From NAT127 sp041655035 (GTDB taxonomy: Bacteria; Pseudomonadota; Gammaproteobacteria; Pseudomonadales; Porticoccaceae), in contig JBAZCN010000021.1 of assembly GCA_041655035.1 (NCBI GenBank), forward strand, positions 1-35,013: a stretch of DNA of 35,013 nucleotides. Direction: 5' to 3'. Position numbers and translations under genes: made by a program. Shown piece by piece: positions 1 through 7,604 of this stretch. Numbering within the stretch: the stretch's first letter is position 1; each line of letters starts with the position of its first letter. A model generated the notes under the pieces. It was not told where the DNA came from and ran no database searches. It saw nothing but the letters and a program-made list of their open reading frames with translations.

Positions 1-33
1 CTTGCGATCGTAATGGCGTCCGTCCTTTTTCAT
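1..33 (-). CDS. Possible transposase N-terminus, cut by window edge
   Basis: Reading leftward from an ATG at 33, the frame stays open to the window edge and gives MKKDGRHYDRK. This resembles the first residues of IS630-type transposases, which begin with a similar lysine-rich start followed by a helix-turn-helix. Only 11 codons are visible, no strong ribosome site precedes it, and the terminal inverted repeat cannot be defined. The 283 bases between this start and the next gene hold no recognisable gene. The call is by resemblance only. Confidence 0.3.
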   Translation of the reverse strand, partial: MKKDGRHYDRK

Positions 34-316
34 GGTGGCTGCTCAAGCGGCTATCGATACATCAGAGTGTAGACTATATTTCCGACTTATGTGTAAATAC
101 TACCAACTGCTGTTTGCCCTGAGTGGCAACAGGCTGACAACGGGCCTGGTCCGGGTGATTGTCAGTCGACACCTTCAAGCGGCCTGCGAGTCATCGGATT
201 TATCGATTGAACTCAGGCGAAAATCGCGCTTTATGTATCGCTCTGCCTGAACGATAATGGCTCGTCAGCCACGTAAAGACCCCCCGATCTACCAGCAATC
301 CTCGAGAGATATATTC

Positions 317-865
317 ATGAGCAGCTTCCGCCTGGCCATCATCGTTGGCAGTAACAACCGCGACTCGATCAACCGCAAGCTTGCCCAGGGCATGGCCAAA
401 CTCCTGCCCAGCACCTGGGAAATCAGCTATCCGCAGATCGACGACCTGCCAATCTACAGCCTGGATCTGGAAGGCCAGCGGCCTGCCAGCGTCAACCGCT
501 TCACCGATGAAATCCGCGCGGCCGATGCCGTGCTGATCGTCACTCCGGAACACAACCGTTCGTTGCCCGCCGTGCTGAAGAACGCCATCGACTGGGGCTC
601 AAAACCGATGGACAAGAACGTCTGGCTCGACAAGCCCGTGGCCATCACCGGCACTTCGCCGGGCGCCATAGGTACGGCATTGGCCCAGCAGCATCTGCGC
701 CAGATCATGGGTATCCTGGGCTCCCTCGTCTTGGGCGGTGAAGCCTACATCCAGTTCAAGCCCGACCTGCTCACCGCCGAGGGCGAGATTGGCGCCGGCA
801 GTCGCGATTTTCTGCAGGCTTACGTGGATCGCTTCGTCTCCCTGGTGAAAAAACTCAAAGACTGA
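317..865 (+). CDS. NADPH-dependent FMN reductase family protein
   Basis: This 182-residue flavodoxin-like protein probably reduces quinones, chromate or azo compounds with NAD(P)H and bound FMN in the cytoplasm. The phosphate-binding loop GSNNRDSIN is at residues 11-19, and the family signature TPEHNRS, which contacts the flavin ring, is at 76-82, followed by LKNAIDW. The length is usual for ChrR/YieF-like reductases. The ATG at 317 is chosen because the flavodoxin strand begins four residues later and GAGAG lies 8 bases upstream; an in-frame start at 257 adds 20 residues that do not look like the family. It stands alone between degraded genes. The true substrate cannot be read from sequence. 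Confidence 0.85.
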   Translation: MSSFRLAIIVGSNNRDSINRKLAQGMAKLLPSTWEISYPQIDDLPIYSLDLEGQRPASVNRFTDEIRAADAVLIVTPEHNRSLPAVLKNAIDWGSKPMDKNVWLDKPVAITGTSPGAIGTALAQQHLRQIMGILGSLVLGGEAYIQFKPDLLTAEGEIGAGSRDFLQAYVDRFVSLVKKLKD

Positions 866-1012
866 CTCTTCCGCGGAGCGCATCGCCATGATGAAGTCAT
901 GGCGATGCAAGCCGCCGATCTTGTGCGTCCACCAGCCCACTGTCACCGTGCCGGATGGCCCCCGCCGTCCCCGATGGCAACCAGACCATAGCCATGCGGT
1001 GATAACCTCGCC

Positions 1013-1039
1013 TATTCGCCGAACAAATTGCGGCGAATA
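1013..1039. promoter_or_regulatory. Palindromic operator candidate before Fic remnant
   Basis: TATTCGCCG and CGGCGAATA form a perfect 9-base inverted repeat separated by 9 bases, ending 12-36 bases before the candidate starts of the Fic remnant. Its size and position suit a dimeric repressor site controlling a toxin gene. It is intact although the gene behind it is broken. The regulator is unknown. Confidence 0.5.
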
Positions 1040-1050
1040 CTACTTTCCCT

Positions 1051-1227
1051 ATGAGAAAAGCAACAATCCGCCTCATGAAAACGGGACAGAATCGCTATAT
1101 CTGGCAACAGCTTGACTGGCCTGCCTGGCGCTACGATCTGCCGACCCTGGTCGAACCCATGGCGACGATCAGCCGTGCCCAGGGGCTGCCCTCCCCGCCC
1201 TGCCGATCATTGGCTCCAGGTCTTTGA
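1051..1227 (+). pseudogene. Fic family protein, N-terminal remnant (DUF4172-like)
   Basis: From ATG 1051 or 1075 the frame reads MKTGQNRYIW, then QQLDWPAWRYDL and LVEPMATISRAQG. This matches the amino-terminal DUF4172 part of Fic proteins that AMPylate target proteins. After about residue 37 the match stops and the frame runs into unrelated residues and TGA at 1225-1227. The catalytic HPFxxGNGR motif is absent, so the product would have no activity. A palindromic operator lies just upstream. The break falls where an antisense HigA remnant begins, which points to a deletion joining two formerly separate genes. Confidence 0.65.
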
Positions 1228-1438
1228 CAGTCATTTCAAATTTGATGGCTGCCACCGGGTCAGGCAGGTCCATCGGATAACGGCTGTCCTCATAGGCTTC
1301 CACCAGCGTCGCCAAGACATCGAACTTTTCACCTTCCGGCGTATCAGGCGCAGCCGTCATCAAACCATCGATTTCGGCCAGCGCCTGCCTGTAGTCTGTT
1401 TCGCTTCGGCGGGTTGTCGGCGACCCAACGATGTTCGG
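1169..1438 (-). pseudogene. HigA-type antitoxin remnant
   Basis: The minus strand reads RSETDYRQALAEIDGLM, then TPEGEKFDVLATLVEAYED, then LPDPVAAIKF and TVKDLEPMIGR. These are the conserved blocks of HigA antitoxins, which carry an XRE-type helix-turn-helix. Three defects are visible. There is no start codon between the stop at 1439-1441 and the first conserved block. About six codons are missing between AIKF and TVKDLEP. The match ends at MIGR, before the rest of the DNA-binding domain. No HigB toxin gene is seen upstream. The decayed gene faces the Fic remnant. Confidence 0.7.
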
Positions 1439-1748
1439 TTATCGGGCCAGTTGCACCCACCCAGAAATCGAAACCCAAGCAAAAAGCCCTTGATAATATT
1501 CAATTTTCATTTTAAAATCAAATAGTTAATCGGTCTGGAAATCTTGACAGGCCCAGCTCAAGCTCGCATCTAATCTGCCATCAGCACCACCCCATCTGGA
1601 TATCACCGGATGCCGGGCGCCGCGACTACCCGGTAGCGCCCAAGCCTCCGGCGGCACATGGATCACGCCTTCCTTTACCGGGACCAACTCAGGATACCGA
1701 GCTGGTCCCGACGCATGCATCAAAAGACCAAAAGGAATAAAGACCATC
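1439..1748. other. Intergenic stretch with no recognised gene
   Basis: An AT-rich patch at about 1480-1530 is followed by ordinary GC-rich sequence. A minus-strand frame of about 70 codons is open over 1526-1747, but it has no family match I recognise and no good start. AAGGA at 1732-1736 belongs to the next gene. Confidence 0.4.
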
Positions 1749-2699
1749 GTGCAGCCGTATCAGCACATTCTGGCCGTTCTCTTGTTATTTGTGGTATCCC
1801 TCAGCGGGATGGCTCAAGCCCCCGCCACCTTTGAAAATGCCAAAGGCGCCATGCGGAAGGTCTACTCGGCGAGCCCCGAGACCTTCTATTGCGGATGCGC
1901 CATCCAGTGGACCACCGCCTCCGCTGGCTACCCAAACCTGAAGACCTGTGGCTACAAGGTGCGCAAAGACGCCAAGAGAGCCAGCAGAATCGAATGGGAG
2001 CACATCATGCCCGCCCATGCCTTTGGCCAGCACCGCGCCTGCTGGCAAGCTGGCGGCAGAAAGAACTGCGCCAGCGACCCGGTGTTTCGACGCATGGAAG
2101 CCGACATGCACAATCTGGCGCCGGCCATCGGCGAGATCAACAACGACCGGAGCAACTTCCGTTTTGGACTGCTTCCGGCCACACCGCGGCAGCACGGGGA
2201 CTGTCCTTTCAAGGTCGAATTTCAGCAACGAGTCGCCGAGCCCAGAGCGGAAATTCGCGGCCAGATAGCCCGCACGTATTTTTACATGCACGACCGCTAC
2301 AACCTCCGCCTGAGCGATGCTCAGGAGAGGCTCTTCATGGCTTGGGACAAGCAGTATCCGGTGACTGACGAGGAACGAAAAAGACACGAGCACATCGCTC
2401 AGTATATGGGCAACAGTAATCCTTTTGTCACCGGCAAGCGGCGCTGGAGCCGCGGGTACAAGCCCATGGGAGAAGGTGACTCAGCGGTTCCAGGGACATC
2501 GACCGCCGCGCGTTCGCCCGGAGACACAGGCCAGGCAATCGCCCCGAAACCCGTTCATGGAAACAGGAATTCCAGGGTCTACCACCTGCCCGAGGGTTGC
2601 CCAAGCTATCTGGCCATGAAACCCGCGAACAGAATCGCTTTTCAGACAGAGGCGGAGGCTCGGGCGGCCGGCTACAGAAAAGCAGGCAATTGCAGCTGA
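1749..2699 (+). CDS. Secreted endonuclease I with Ada-like zinc-binding tail
   Basis: This 316-residue protein should be exported and cut DNA non-specifically, as EndA/NucM enzymes do. Residues 1-24 form a signal peptide ending MAQA. The nuclease core follows, with YCGC at 47-50, the catalytic WEHIMPAHAFG block at 83-93, the metal-site region NLAPAIGEINNDRSN at 122-136, and several cysteines that probably form disulfides. After a disordered linker (about 235-270), NSRVYHLPEGCPSYLAM to AGYRKAGNC (274-315) resembles the small Cys-rich fold of the Ada N-terminal domain. The start is GTG with AAGGA 12 bases upstream. It is a single gene flanked by decayed genes. Likely uses are nutrient DNA scavenging or removal of extracellular DNA. 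Confidence 0.85.
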   Translation: MQPYQHILAVLLLFVVSLSGMAQAPATFENAKGAMRKVYSASPETFYCGCAIQWTTASAGYPNLKTCGYKVRKDAKRASRIEWEHIMPAHAFGQHRACWQAGGRKNCASDPVFRRMEADMHNLAPAIGEINNDRSNFRFGLLPATPRQHGDCPFKVEFQQRVAEPRAEIRGQIARTYFYMHDRYNLRLSDAQERLFMAWDKQYPVTDEERKRHEHIAQYMGNSNPFVTGKRRWSRGYKPMGEGDSAVPGTSTAARSPGDTGQAIAPKPVHGNRNSRVYHLPEGCPSYLAMKPANRIAFQTEAEARAAGYRKAGNCS

Positions 2700-2753
2700 T
2701 CGGTGAAGTAATCGCCATCATCGGTAGTGCGGTAGAGAGCTTGATTCGGACAA

Positions 2754-3290
2754 TCACCGGGTCGATGCAGGCAAGGCATAAGCGATAACATAGTCGCCAC
2801 GATCCGGCGACTGGCGGGCGCCGCCGGCGGAGATGACCGCATATTGCCTGTCGATGTCGGGCGACTTGAACGTGATCGGACCACCCTGGCTGCCGAAGTC
2901 CGGGATATCGACATCCAGCGCAGTAACGTTGCTCCCGGGCGTGCCCAGAAACAGCTTGTCGCCGATCCGCATGGGCGTCAGCTGGTCTTCGGCACCGGCG
3001 CCCGTGGATTGCTGAATGTCTCCGGTGCGGAACACCCAAACCTGTGCAAGCTGAGCGACATTGCCGGCATTTATCTGGTCCAGCGCGGCGAAGCGGCCGG
3101 CGGAGGTGTCACTGCCTTGCGCAGCAACGGCAGGGTGAACGCCACCAGGGCGGCGAGAAAGGCCATGGCCAGCAGGCGCGAGATCAGCCCCCGATAATCC
3201 AGGCCGACATCGGCCTGCGATCAGAAAGTACCAACTGCCGCCGCGTGCGATAGGCATGGCACCGGCGACAAGCAAGCCCAGCACCAGCAC
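2754..3290 (-). pseudogene. Collapsed PQQ-dependent membrane glucose dehydrogenase
   Basis: Fragments of a quinoprotein glucose dehydrogenase (normally about 800 residues) are packed into about 540 bases. The amino-terminal membrane part ends GGSWYFLIAG. A hydrophobic segment, LISRLLAMAFLAALVAFTL, lies in a different frame at about 3125-3195. The first beta-propeller blade, RFAALDQINAGNVAQLAQVW followed by STGAGAEDQLTP, returns to the first frame. After NVTALD the sequence jumps to the extreme C-terminus, SQGGPITF and QYAVISAGG ending GDYVIAYALP. Most of the propeller and the catalytic residues are gone. Two frameshifts and one large internal deletion mean no functional enzyme. Confidence 0.8.
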
Positions 3291-3392
3291 GATCCGCCCG
3301 CTCGGTCGAAGGAACCTAAAATGCTACCAACTGTCCATCTCGTGTAAGACACTAACGTCTTGCGGATACAGAAACCTTGCGAGGACCTTGGC

Positions 3393-3773
3393 ATGACTAC
3401 TGCAAATCAGGGTGCATCAGATAACCAGAGAGCGTCGAAGGCGGCATCAGTCCAGGCGGAATCCCTCAAACCAGAATCAGGCCCGGCTGAGCAAACCAAA
3501 AAAGAAGAGGTGGAATCAGCCAGGGAGGCCGTGCGGGCGGCGTATGACAAGGTGCTGGAAGCCAAGGAACACTTCAAGACCGCCGCCCAGGCCGCGGGCA
3601 TCGACCTCAGGAACGAGGCCGTGGAACAACTCGAAAAAGGCCGGGACAAGGCCCAGGCCATCAGTCACCAAGCAGGCAATTACGTCCATGAAAAGCCGGT
3701 GATCACGCCGGGTGCCGCTTTTTTAGCCGGATTTATCGTGTCACAACTGTGTATCAAAAAGCACACGGATTAA
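3393..3773 (+). CDS. ElaB/YqjD/DUF883-like tail-anchored protein
   Basis: This 126-residue protein has the layout of the ElaB/YqjD/DUF883 group. It has a polar, Ala/Glu/Lys-rich helical body (about 30-100) likely to form a coiled coil, then a single C-terminal hydrophobic segment (about 104-121, TPGAAFLAGFIVSQL) and a short basic end. E. coli relatives sit in the inner membrane, bind ribosomes and are induced in stationary phase through RpoS. That function is family knowledge and not shown here. The ATG at 3393 has GAGGA 7 bases upstream. The exact family is uncertain because the membrane segment lacks the usual glycine-rich pattern. Confidence 0.6.
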   Translation: MTTANQGASDNQRASKAASVQAESLKPESGPAEQTKKEEVESAREAVRAAYDKVLEAKEHFKTAAQAAGIDLRNEAVEQLEKGRDKAQAISHQAGNYVHEKPVITPGAAFLAGFIVSQLCIKKHTD

Positions 3774-3845
3774 TGCCCGACCACGACAAAGTCTCTCGCC
3801 GTTCGGGAGTCACAGCCCGGGCCCGGCTAGTTCGTTTTTTGGCGG

Positions 3846-3878
3846 GCCGCTGCCGGGAGCCCCGCTCCCGATAGCGGC
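3846..3878. terminator. Hairpin between convergent genes
   Basis: GCCGCT...AGCGGC encloses GGGAGC-CCC-GCTCCC, giving a long interrupted stem between the convergent DUF883-like and PfpI genes. There is no clear T-run after it on either strand, so the termination role is inferred mainly from position. Confidence 0.35.
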
Positions 3879-3921
3879 CACAGCTGGAAATCGACGGTAT
3901 TTTCAGCGTGCAATGTGCCGA

Positions 3922-4473
3922 TCAATTCACGCTTTCCAGCTGGGCAATCAGCACTGAGCAGAATGCCTCGAGGTCGTCCGGCTTGCGCGACGTGATAAGC
4001 GAGCCATCTTCGACCACGGCCTTGTCGACCCACAGCGCACCGGCATTGACGAGATCGGTTTTCACCGAGAGCCACGAGGTCATGTTCTTGCCTTTGACCG
4101 CCTCGGCTTCGATCAGCAACTGTGGACCATGGCAAATGGCGGCCACCGGCTTGTCGGCATCACAGAAATCCCGAACAAAGCTCACCATTTTTTCATTTGT
4201 CCGCAACTGGTCCGGGGAATAACCGCCCGGGATCAACAGCGCGCGATAGTCGCCACTTGCCACCTCGTCGATGGCTTTGTCGGTAACCACCTGCTGGCCC
4301 TTTTTACCCGTCAGTGTCTTGCCACTTTCGACCCCCACCAGCTCATAGCTGAATCCCGCTCCCTCCAGTCGTTCCAGTGGCACCAACAATTCGCTGTCCT
4401 CGAAGTCGTCTGCGACGACCACGGCGACAGGTTTGTGGTTGCGATTTTTTTCCGCTTTTCTTGCAGTGTTCAT
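3922..4473 (-). CDS. DJ-1/PfpI family protein
   Basis: This 183-residue protein belongs to the PfpI/YhbO branch of the DJ-1 superfamily, cytoplasmic glutamine-amidotransferase-like proteins linked to stress survival and repair of glyoxal-modified proteins or nucleotides. The nucleophile elbow AICHGPQLL gives Cys114-His115, and a conserved acidic residue lies at Glu25 (ADDFEDSEL). The length is normal. The start has GAGGTGA just upstream. It lies 114 bases downstream of the hydrolase gene on the same strand, so it may end the DUF3182-hydrolase transcript. Substrate assignment within this superfamily is uncertain. Confidence 0.85.
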   Translation of the reverse strand: MNTARKAEKNRNHKPVAVVVADDFEDSELLVPLERLEGAGFSYELVGVESGKTLTGKKGQQVVTDKAIDEVASGDYRALLIPGGYSPDQLRTNEKMVSFVRDFCDADKPVAAICHGPQLLIEAEAVKGKNMTSWLSVKTDLVNAGALWVDKAVVEDGSLITSRKPDDLEAFCSVLIAQLESVN

Positions 4474-4587
4474 GACATCACCTCGCTTGCATGTATTTCA
4501 CTCTGTGGAAACCGGATCTCGAGTCTGCGGCTCTCCTCATGTCCTCCGGAAAGCATCGCTGTCGACAGATCCCGCGTCGGCTCGCGT

Positions 4588-5364
4588 TCACGCAGGCACA
4601 GCCCGGAAATGGCTGGCGAGCGGATCGCTGATCCGCGAGCCAATGATCATTTCGCTGATCCATTGGTGAAGAATGGACGAATAGGCCTGCTGACACCTGT
4701 CCGTCGAAAGCCCGTGGTCCGCTCCGTCGATAATCCTGTGGGTCATCGAATGGCTGCCGGTGAATGCCGACCGATAGCTGATGATCGTGGCATGGGGTAC
4801 GAAGTCGTCAGATTCCGACTCTACGACAAGCACGTCGCCGTGGAAGCGCTCGCACGCGGATAGCGCCTGATTGTCCGTCGGCGCCCGCCGGACACGCCGA
4901 TAGCTGGCAAGCATACTGCGGTCGAGAAGTTGCTTAGGCACGTCCCACTCCTCGTCCCAGTAAAGGGCCGGTGCGCGCAACGCCAACCAGCGCACCGGGC
5001 GCAGGGTGGTAAGGATCGCCGACAGATAGCCACCGTAGCTGGTTCCAATCACCGCGATCGCCGATTTATCGACGGCGGGCTCGGCTGCGAGGTAGTCATA
5101 GGCCGCGAGAACATCGGCAAGATTGTGGGCCCGAGTTACCGTCTGTCTTTGTGACATCGTTTTCTCGTGTCCCCGAAGATCAAATGTGAGGCACAGGCAG
5201 CCCAATCCGGCAATTTTTTCCGCCCGTTCCAGGTCGCGCTGCTGGCTGCCACCCCAGCCGTGGACAAAAAGAATGCCCGGCATGGTCGCTTCCGGCGTCA
5301 ATACGGTTCCGGCAATCGTGTCCTTTTCCACCTGAATTTCAACGGGTTCGGTTTTGGCGTTCAT
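4588..5364 (-). CDS. Alpha/beta hydrolase (dienelactone hydrolase/peptidase-like)
   Basis: This is a 258-residue alpha/beta hydrolase without a signal peptide. The oxyanion region FVHGWGGS is at 33-40, the nucleophile motif GTSYGG at 107-112 gives Ser109, the likely acid is Asp186 or Asp187 (ESESDDFVP), and the catalytic His is His217 (GADHGLS). It could cleave an ester, thioester or peptide; the substrate is unknown. Its start overlaps the end of the DUF3182 gene by 26 bases, so the two are probably translationally coupled. This suggests a joint function with the ATP-grasp protein. Confidence 0.8.
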   Translation of the reverse strand: MNAKTEPVEIQVEKDTIAGTVLTPEATMPGILFVHGWGGSQQRDLERAEKIAGLGCLCLTFDLRGHEKTMSQRQTVTRAHNLADVLAAYDYLAAEPAVDKSAIAVIGTSYGGYLSAILTTLRPVRWLALRAPALYWDEEWDVPKQLLDRSMLASYRRVRRAPTDNQALSACERFHGDVLVVESESDDFVPHATIISYRSAFTGSHSMTHRIIDGADHGLSTDRCQQAYSSILHQWISEMIIGSRISDPLASHFRAVPA

Positions 5365-6466
5365 CGACAGCTACCCTCACGCACTTCGTTATAAAACCGA
5401 CGTCTTTATCCTCTCCCGAAAAGAGGACGGTGGCGCCTTCCGGCGGGGAATAACTCTCTCCGTACCGTTCCAACGAGGCCGCGCGGATATACTGCCGGTC
5501 CGGATCCCGGCCCAGCGCCTTCAAGCCAAAGATCTCGGCACTGGTGGCTCCGCCGATACGCCAGGACTGTTCGAGCACACCCGACACCGGGTTGCCGTCG
5601 CCGTTGAGGCCTTGGGCGATGTCGTAATTCCTCCGCGACAACACCAGACCTTCGAACACTTCAAAGGCCGCTTGTTCGTAGTTCCGCGCCTGGAAAACCG
5701 CCGTGAGTAGTGCCGGTGACAGCTTCAACCCCAACAAATTCTCATATCCGCCCCTCACCATCAGCAACTCGGAACCCCCGTACACGTGTTGCCCGCCGTT
5801 GTCGCGGGTGAGATTCTGGCTGCCAACGTAACTTACAGTGCCGCCCGCCACCCGGATCTGGCCCACGCTCCAGGTGATCACTTCGCGAAGATGCTCCTCC
5901 AGCACCAGGCCCCATCTGGCGATGTCGTCTTCCGGCAGCTGCGCAAGTGCGGTCTCCAACTCCGTGCGGGTGGCGACAACCTGTTGACCCTTGCCGGCTT
6001 TCCCCTGCACCGGCTTCAAGCGAACAGGTCCCTTGCGCAATAGTTCACTGCCAGCCCTGCCGGCGTCTTCCAGGCTGAATGCGGTGTATCCGTCCAGCAC
6101 CACGTTGCCGGCCTTGTGCAGAAACTCCGGCATCCAGCCGCTCGGCGCACAGCAATGCTCAGCGTACAAAGGATGAGAAATCGCCTTGGTAGCCACATAA
6201 GGCTGGCATACCAGGCCGCCGAAGAAATCCTCCTCGCAGAGATCCGGGGGTATGTCGTCGTAAATTACCAGGGTCTCCGCAGGTATGTAGTACAGATCGC
6301 TGCTTCCTGCCGCCGCCCCGCTGTCGCCAAGAAACGGACAATGGAGCAGAGTGGCGATTTCCTTCGCAAGCCGGCACTGCACACTCCGTTCGTGATCCGC
6401 TGCCGGCAATGATGTCGCAAGCACCACCACGCCTGATTTAGTGACATGCTTTTCTTCGGCATTCAT
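5339..6466 (-). CDS. DUF3182 family ATP-grasp-like protein
   Basis: This 375-residue protein looks like the DUF3182 family, which has an ATP-grasp fold and no defined substrate. Visible features are GPVRLKPVQGKAGKGQQVV, a glycine-rich loop with lysines suited to ATP binding, then LVLEEHL and the segment VGSQNLTRDNGGQHVYGG toward the active centre. ATP-grasp enzymes join a carboxylate to an amine or thiol. Start choice: ATG at 6466 gives MNAEEKH; a TTG at 6487 with AGAAGG nearby would add seven residues. It is the first gene of a minus-strand operon with the hydrolase, divergent from ku. Relatives occur in stress-gene islands with ku/ligD, so a role in stationary-phase or desiccation survival is a reasonable guess. 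Confidence 0.7.
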   Translation of the reverse strand: MNAEEKHVTKSGVVVLATSLPAADHERSVQCRLAKEIATLLHCPFLGDSGAAAGSSDLYYIPAETLVIYDDIPPDLCEEDFFGGLVCQPYVATKAISHPLYAEHCCAPSGWMPEFLHKAGNVVLDGYTAFSLEDAGRAGSELLRKGPVRLKPVQGKAGKGQQVVATRTELETALAQLPEDDIARWGLVLEEHLREVITWSVGQIRVAGGTVSYVGSQNLTRDNGGQHVYGGSELLMVRGGYENLLGLKLSPALLTAVFQARNYEQAAFEVFEGLVLSRRNYDIAQGLNGDGNPVSGVLEQSWRIGGATSAEIFGLKALGRDPDRQYIRAASLERYGESYSPPEGATVLFSGEDKDVGFITKCVRVAVDERQNRTR

Positions 6467-6510
6467 AAAGTACTCATCGTCAAGCAATAGCCTTCTGAAG
6501 CCTAAAAACT

Positions 6511-6520
6511 GTCACGTGAC
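6511..6520. promoter_or_regulatory. Perfect palindrome in divergent promoter region
   Basis: GTCACGTGAC is a perfect 10-base palindrome in the roughly 180-base gap between the divergent DUF3182 and ku operons, where one regulator could control both. The binding protein is unknown and the match could be chance. Confidence 0.3.
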
Positions 6521-6620
6521 GGACAGGCCCTTACACGCTGTGGACCCCCGCCGCGTGGGAATGTTCCGGCGCTCTTTTCGGCGCTGCCTGAAACTTTCCC
6601 CAGAGGGCATTGTCACTACT

Positions 6621-6626
6621 TATACT
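6621..6626 (+). promoter_or_regulatory. Possible -10 element for ku-ligD
   Basis: TATACT lies 22 bases before the ku start codon. No convincing -35 hexamer is found at 16-18 bases, which is often the case for RpoS-type promoters. Assignment is tentative. Confidence 0.3.
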
Positions 6627-6648
6627 GTGGACTTGGCATGAAAACGAT

Positions 6649-7587
6649 ATGGCGAGAGCAATCTGGAAAGGTGCCATAAGCTTCGGGCTCGTCCATATAC
6701 CCGTGTCCCTGGTATCGGCCACATCGACGCAGGGAATTGATTTCGACTGGCTGGACGAGCGCACCATGGATCCGGTCGGATATAAGCGAATCAACAAAAC
6801 AACGGGCAAGGTCATTACTTCCGAGCATATCGTCAAAGGCGTCGAGTATCAGAAAGGTCGCTACGTCATTCTCGACGAAGACGAAATAACGGCCGCCCAT
6901 CCCAAGGCGACTCAGACAATCGACATTTTTGCCTTCGTCGACCGGCACGAAATACCCTTTCTCAATATTCGCAAACCCTATTTTCTCAGCCCCGGCCCGC
7001 GGGGCGAAAAAGTGTACGCGCTGCTCCGCGAGGCCCTTGCCAGGACCACAAAGGTCGCTCTTGCCTACCTGGTGATCCATACCCGGCAACATCTCGCGGC
7101 AGTGATACCCCTGGACTCGGCTCTGGTTGTCATGCTCCTGCGCTGGCCAGCCGAGGTGCGCAGCATCGAATCTCTCGAACTGCACGACAGCGTCAGCAAC
7201 GCCAAACTCTCCGCCAAGGAACTGGAGATGGCCGAACGCCTGGTGGAAGAGATGACCAGTGGCTGGGAGGAAGAGAAATATCGCAACACGTTCGACGAAA
7301 ACATAATGGAGCTGGTGGAGGAAAAGGCCACTGCAGGCAAACTCGAAGCCGTGCCCGATACCGAGGGCGATCTCGACGACCGCAGGACCGCAGAGGTGAT
7401 TGACCTGACCGAGTTGCTGAAGCGCAGCCTCGGCGGCAAGGCGGCACCCTCCCCGGCCAAGACCGCGAGAGGTCGCGGCGCGGCAGCCAGGCCATCCCGC
7501 GCCAAAGCGCCTCCCGCCGCGAAAAAAAGCCCTTCTTCGAAAACCTCCAGCAAAAAGGCCCCACCCAAGAAAACGGCCCGCAAGTAG
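6649..7587 (+). CDS. ku: Ku protein, non-homologous end joining
   Basis: This 312-residue bacterial Ku protein should form a homodimeric ring that threads onto double-strand DNA ends and recruits LigD. The start MARAIWKGAISFGLVHIPVSL is the Ku signature, and the beta-barrel core runs to about residue 250 (KSITSEH-like region near 55, LEVIDLTELLKRSL near 250). The tail from about 265 is very rich in lysine, alanine and proline, like the DNA-binding tails of other bacterial Ku proteins. ATG 6649 matches the conserved first residue; the upstream in-frame ATG-like starts add non-conserved sequence. ligD starts 17 bases downstream, so the pair forms one operon. NHEJ in bacteria acts mainly in non-growing cells. 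Confidence 0.95.
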   Translation: MARAIWKGAISFGLVHIPVSLVSATSTQGIDFDWLDERTMDPVGYKRINKTTGKVITSEHIVKGVEYQKGRYVILDEDEITAAHPKATQTIDIFAFVDRHEIPFLNIRKPYFLSPGPRGEKVYALLREALARTTKVALAYLVIHTRQHLAAVIPLDSALVVMLLRWPAEVRSIESLELHDSVSNAKLSAKELEMAERLVEEMTSGWEEEKYRNTFDENIMELVEEKATAGKLEAVPDTEGDLDDRRTAEVIDLTELLKRSLGGKAAPSPAKTARGRGAAARPSRAKAPPAAKKSPSSKTSSKKAPPKKTARK

Positions 7588-7604
7588 CCGGGTGAGGATT
7601 CGCG

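Noticed and set aside
32..250. Open frame of 72 codons near the left edge
   Set aside because: No ribosome site, no family match, and it overlaps the upstream region of the transposase fragment.
99..3335. CTACCAACTG present near 102 and again near 3322, hinting at a shared mobile-element border
   Set aside because: Only ten bases match and the flanks differ; no inverted partner or target duplication was found.
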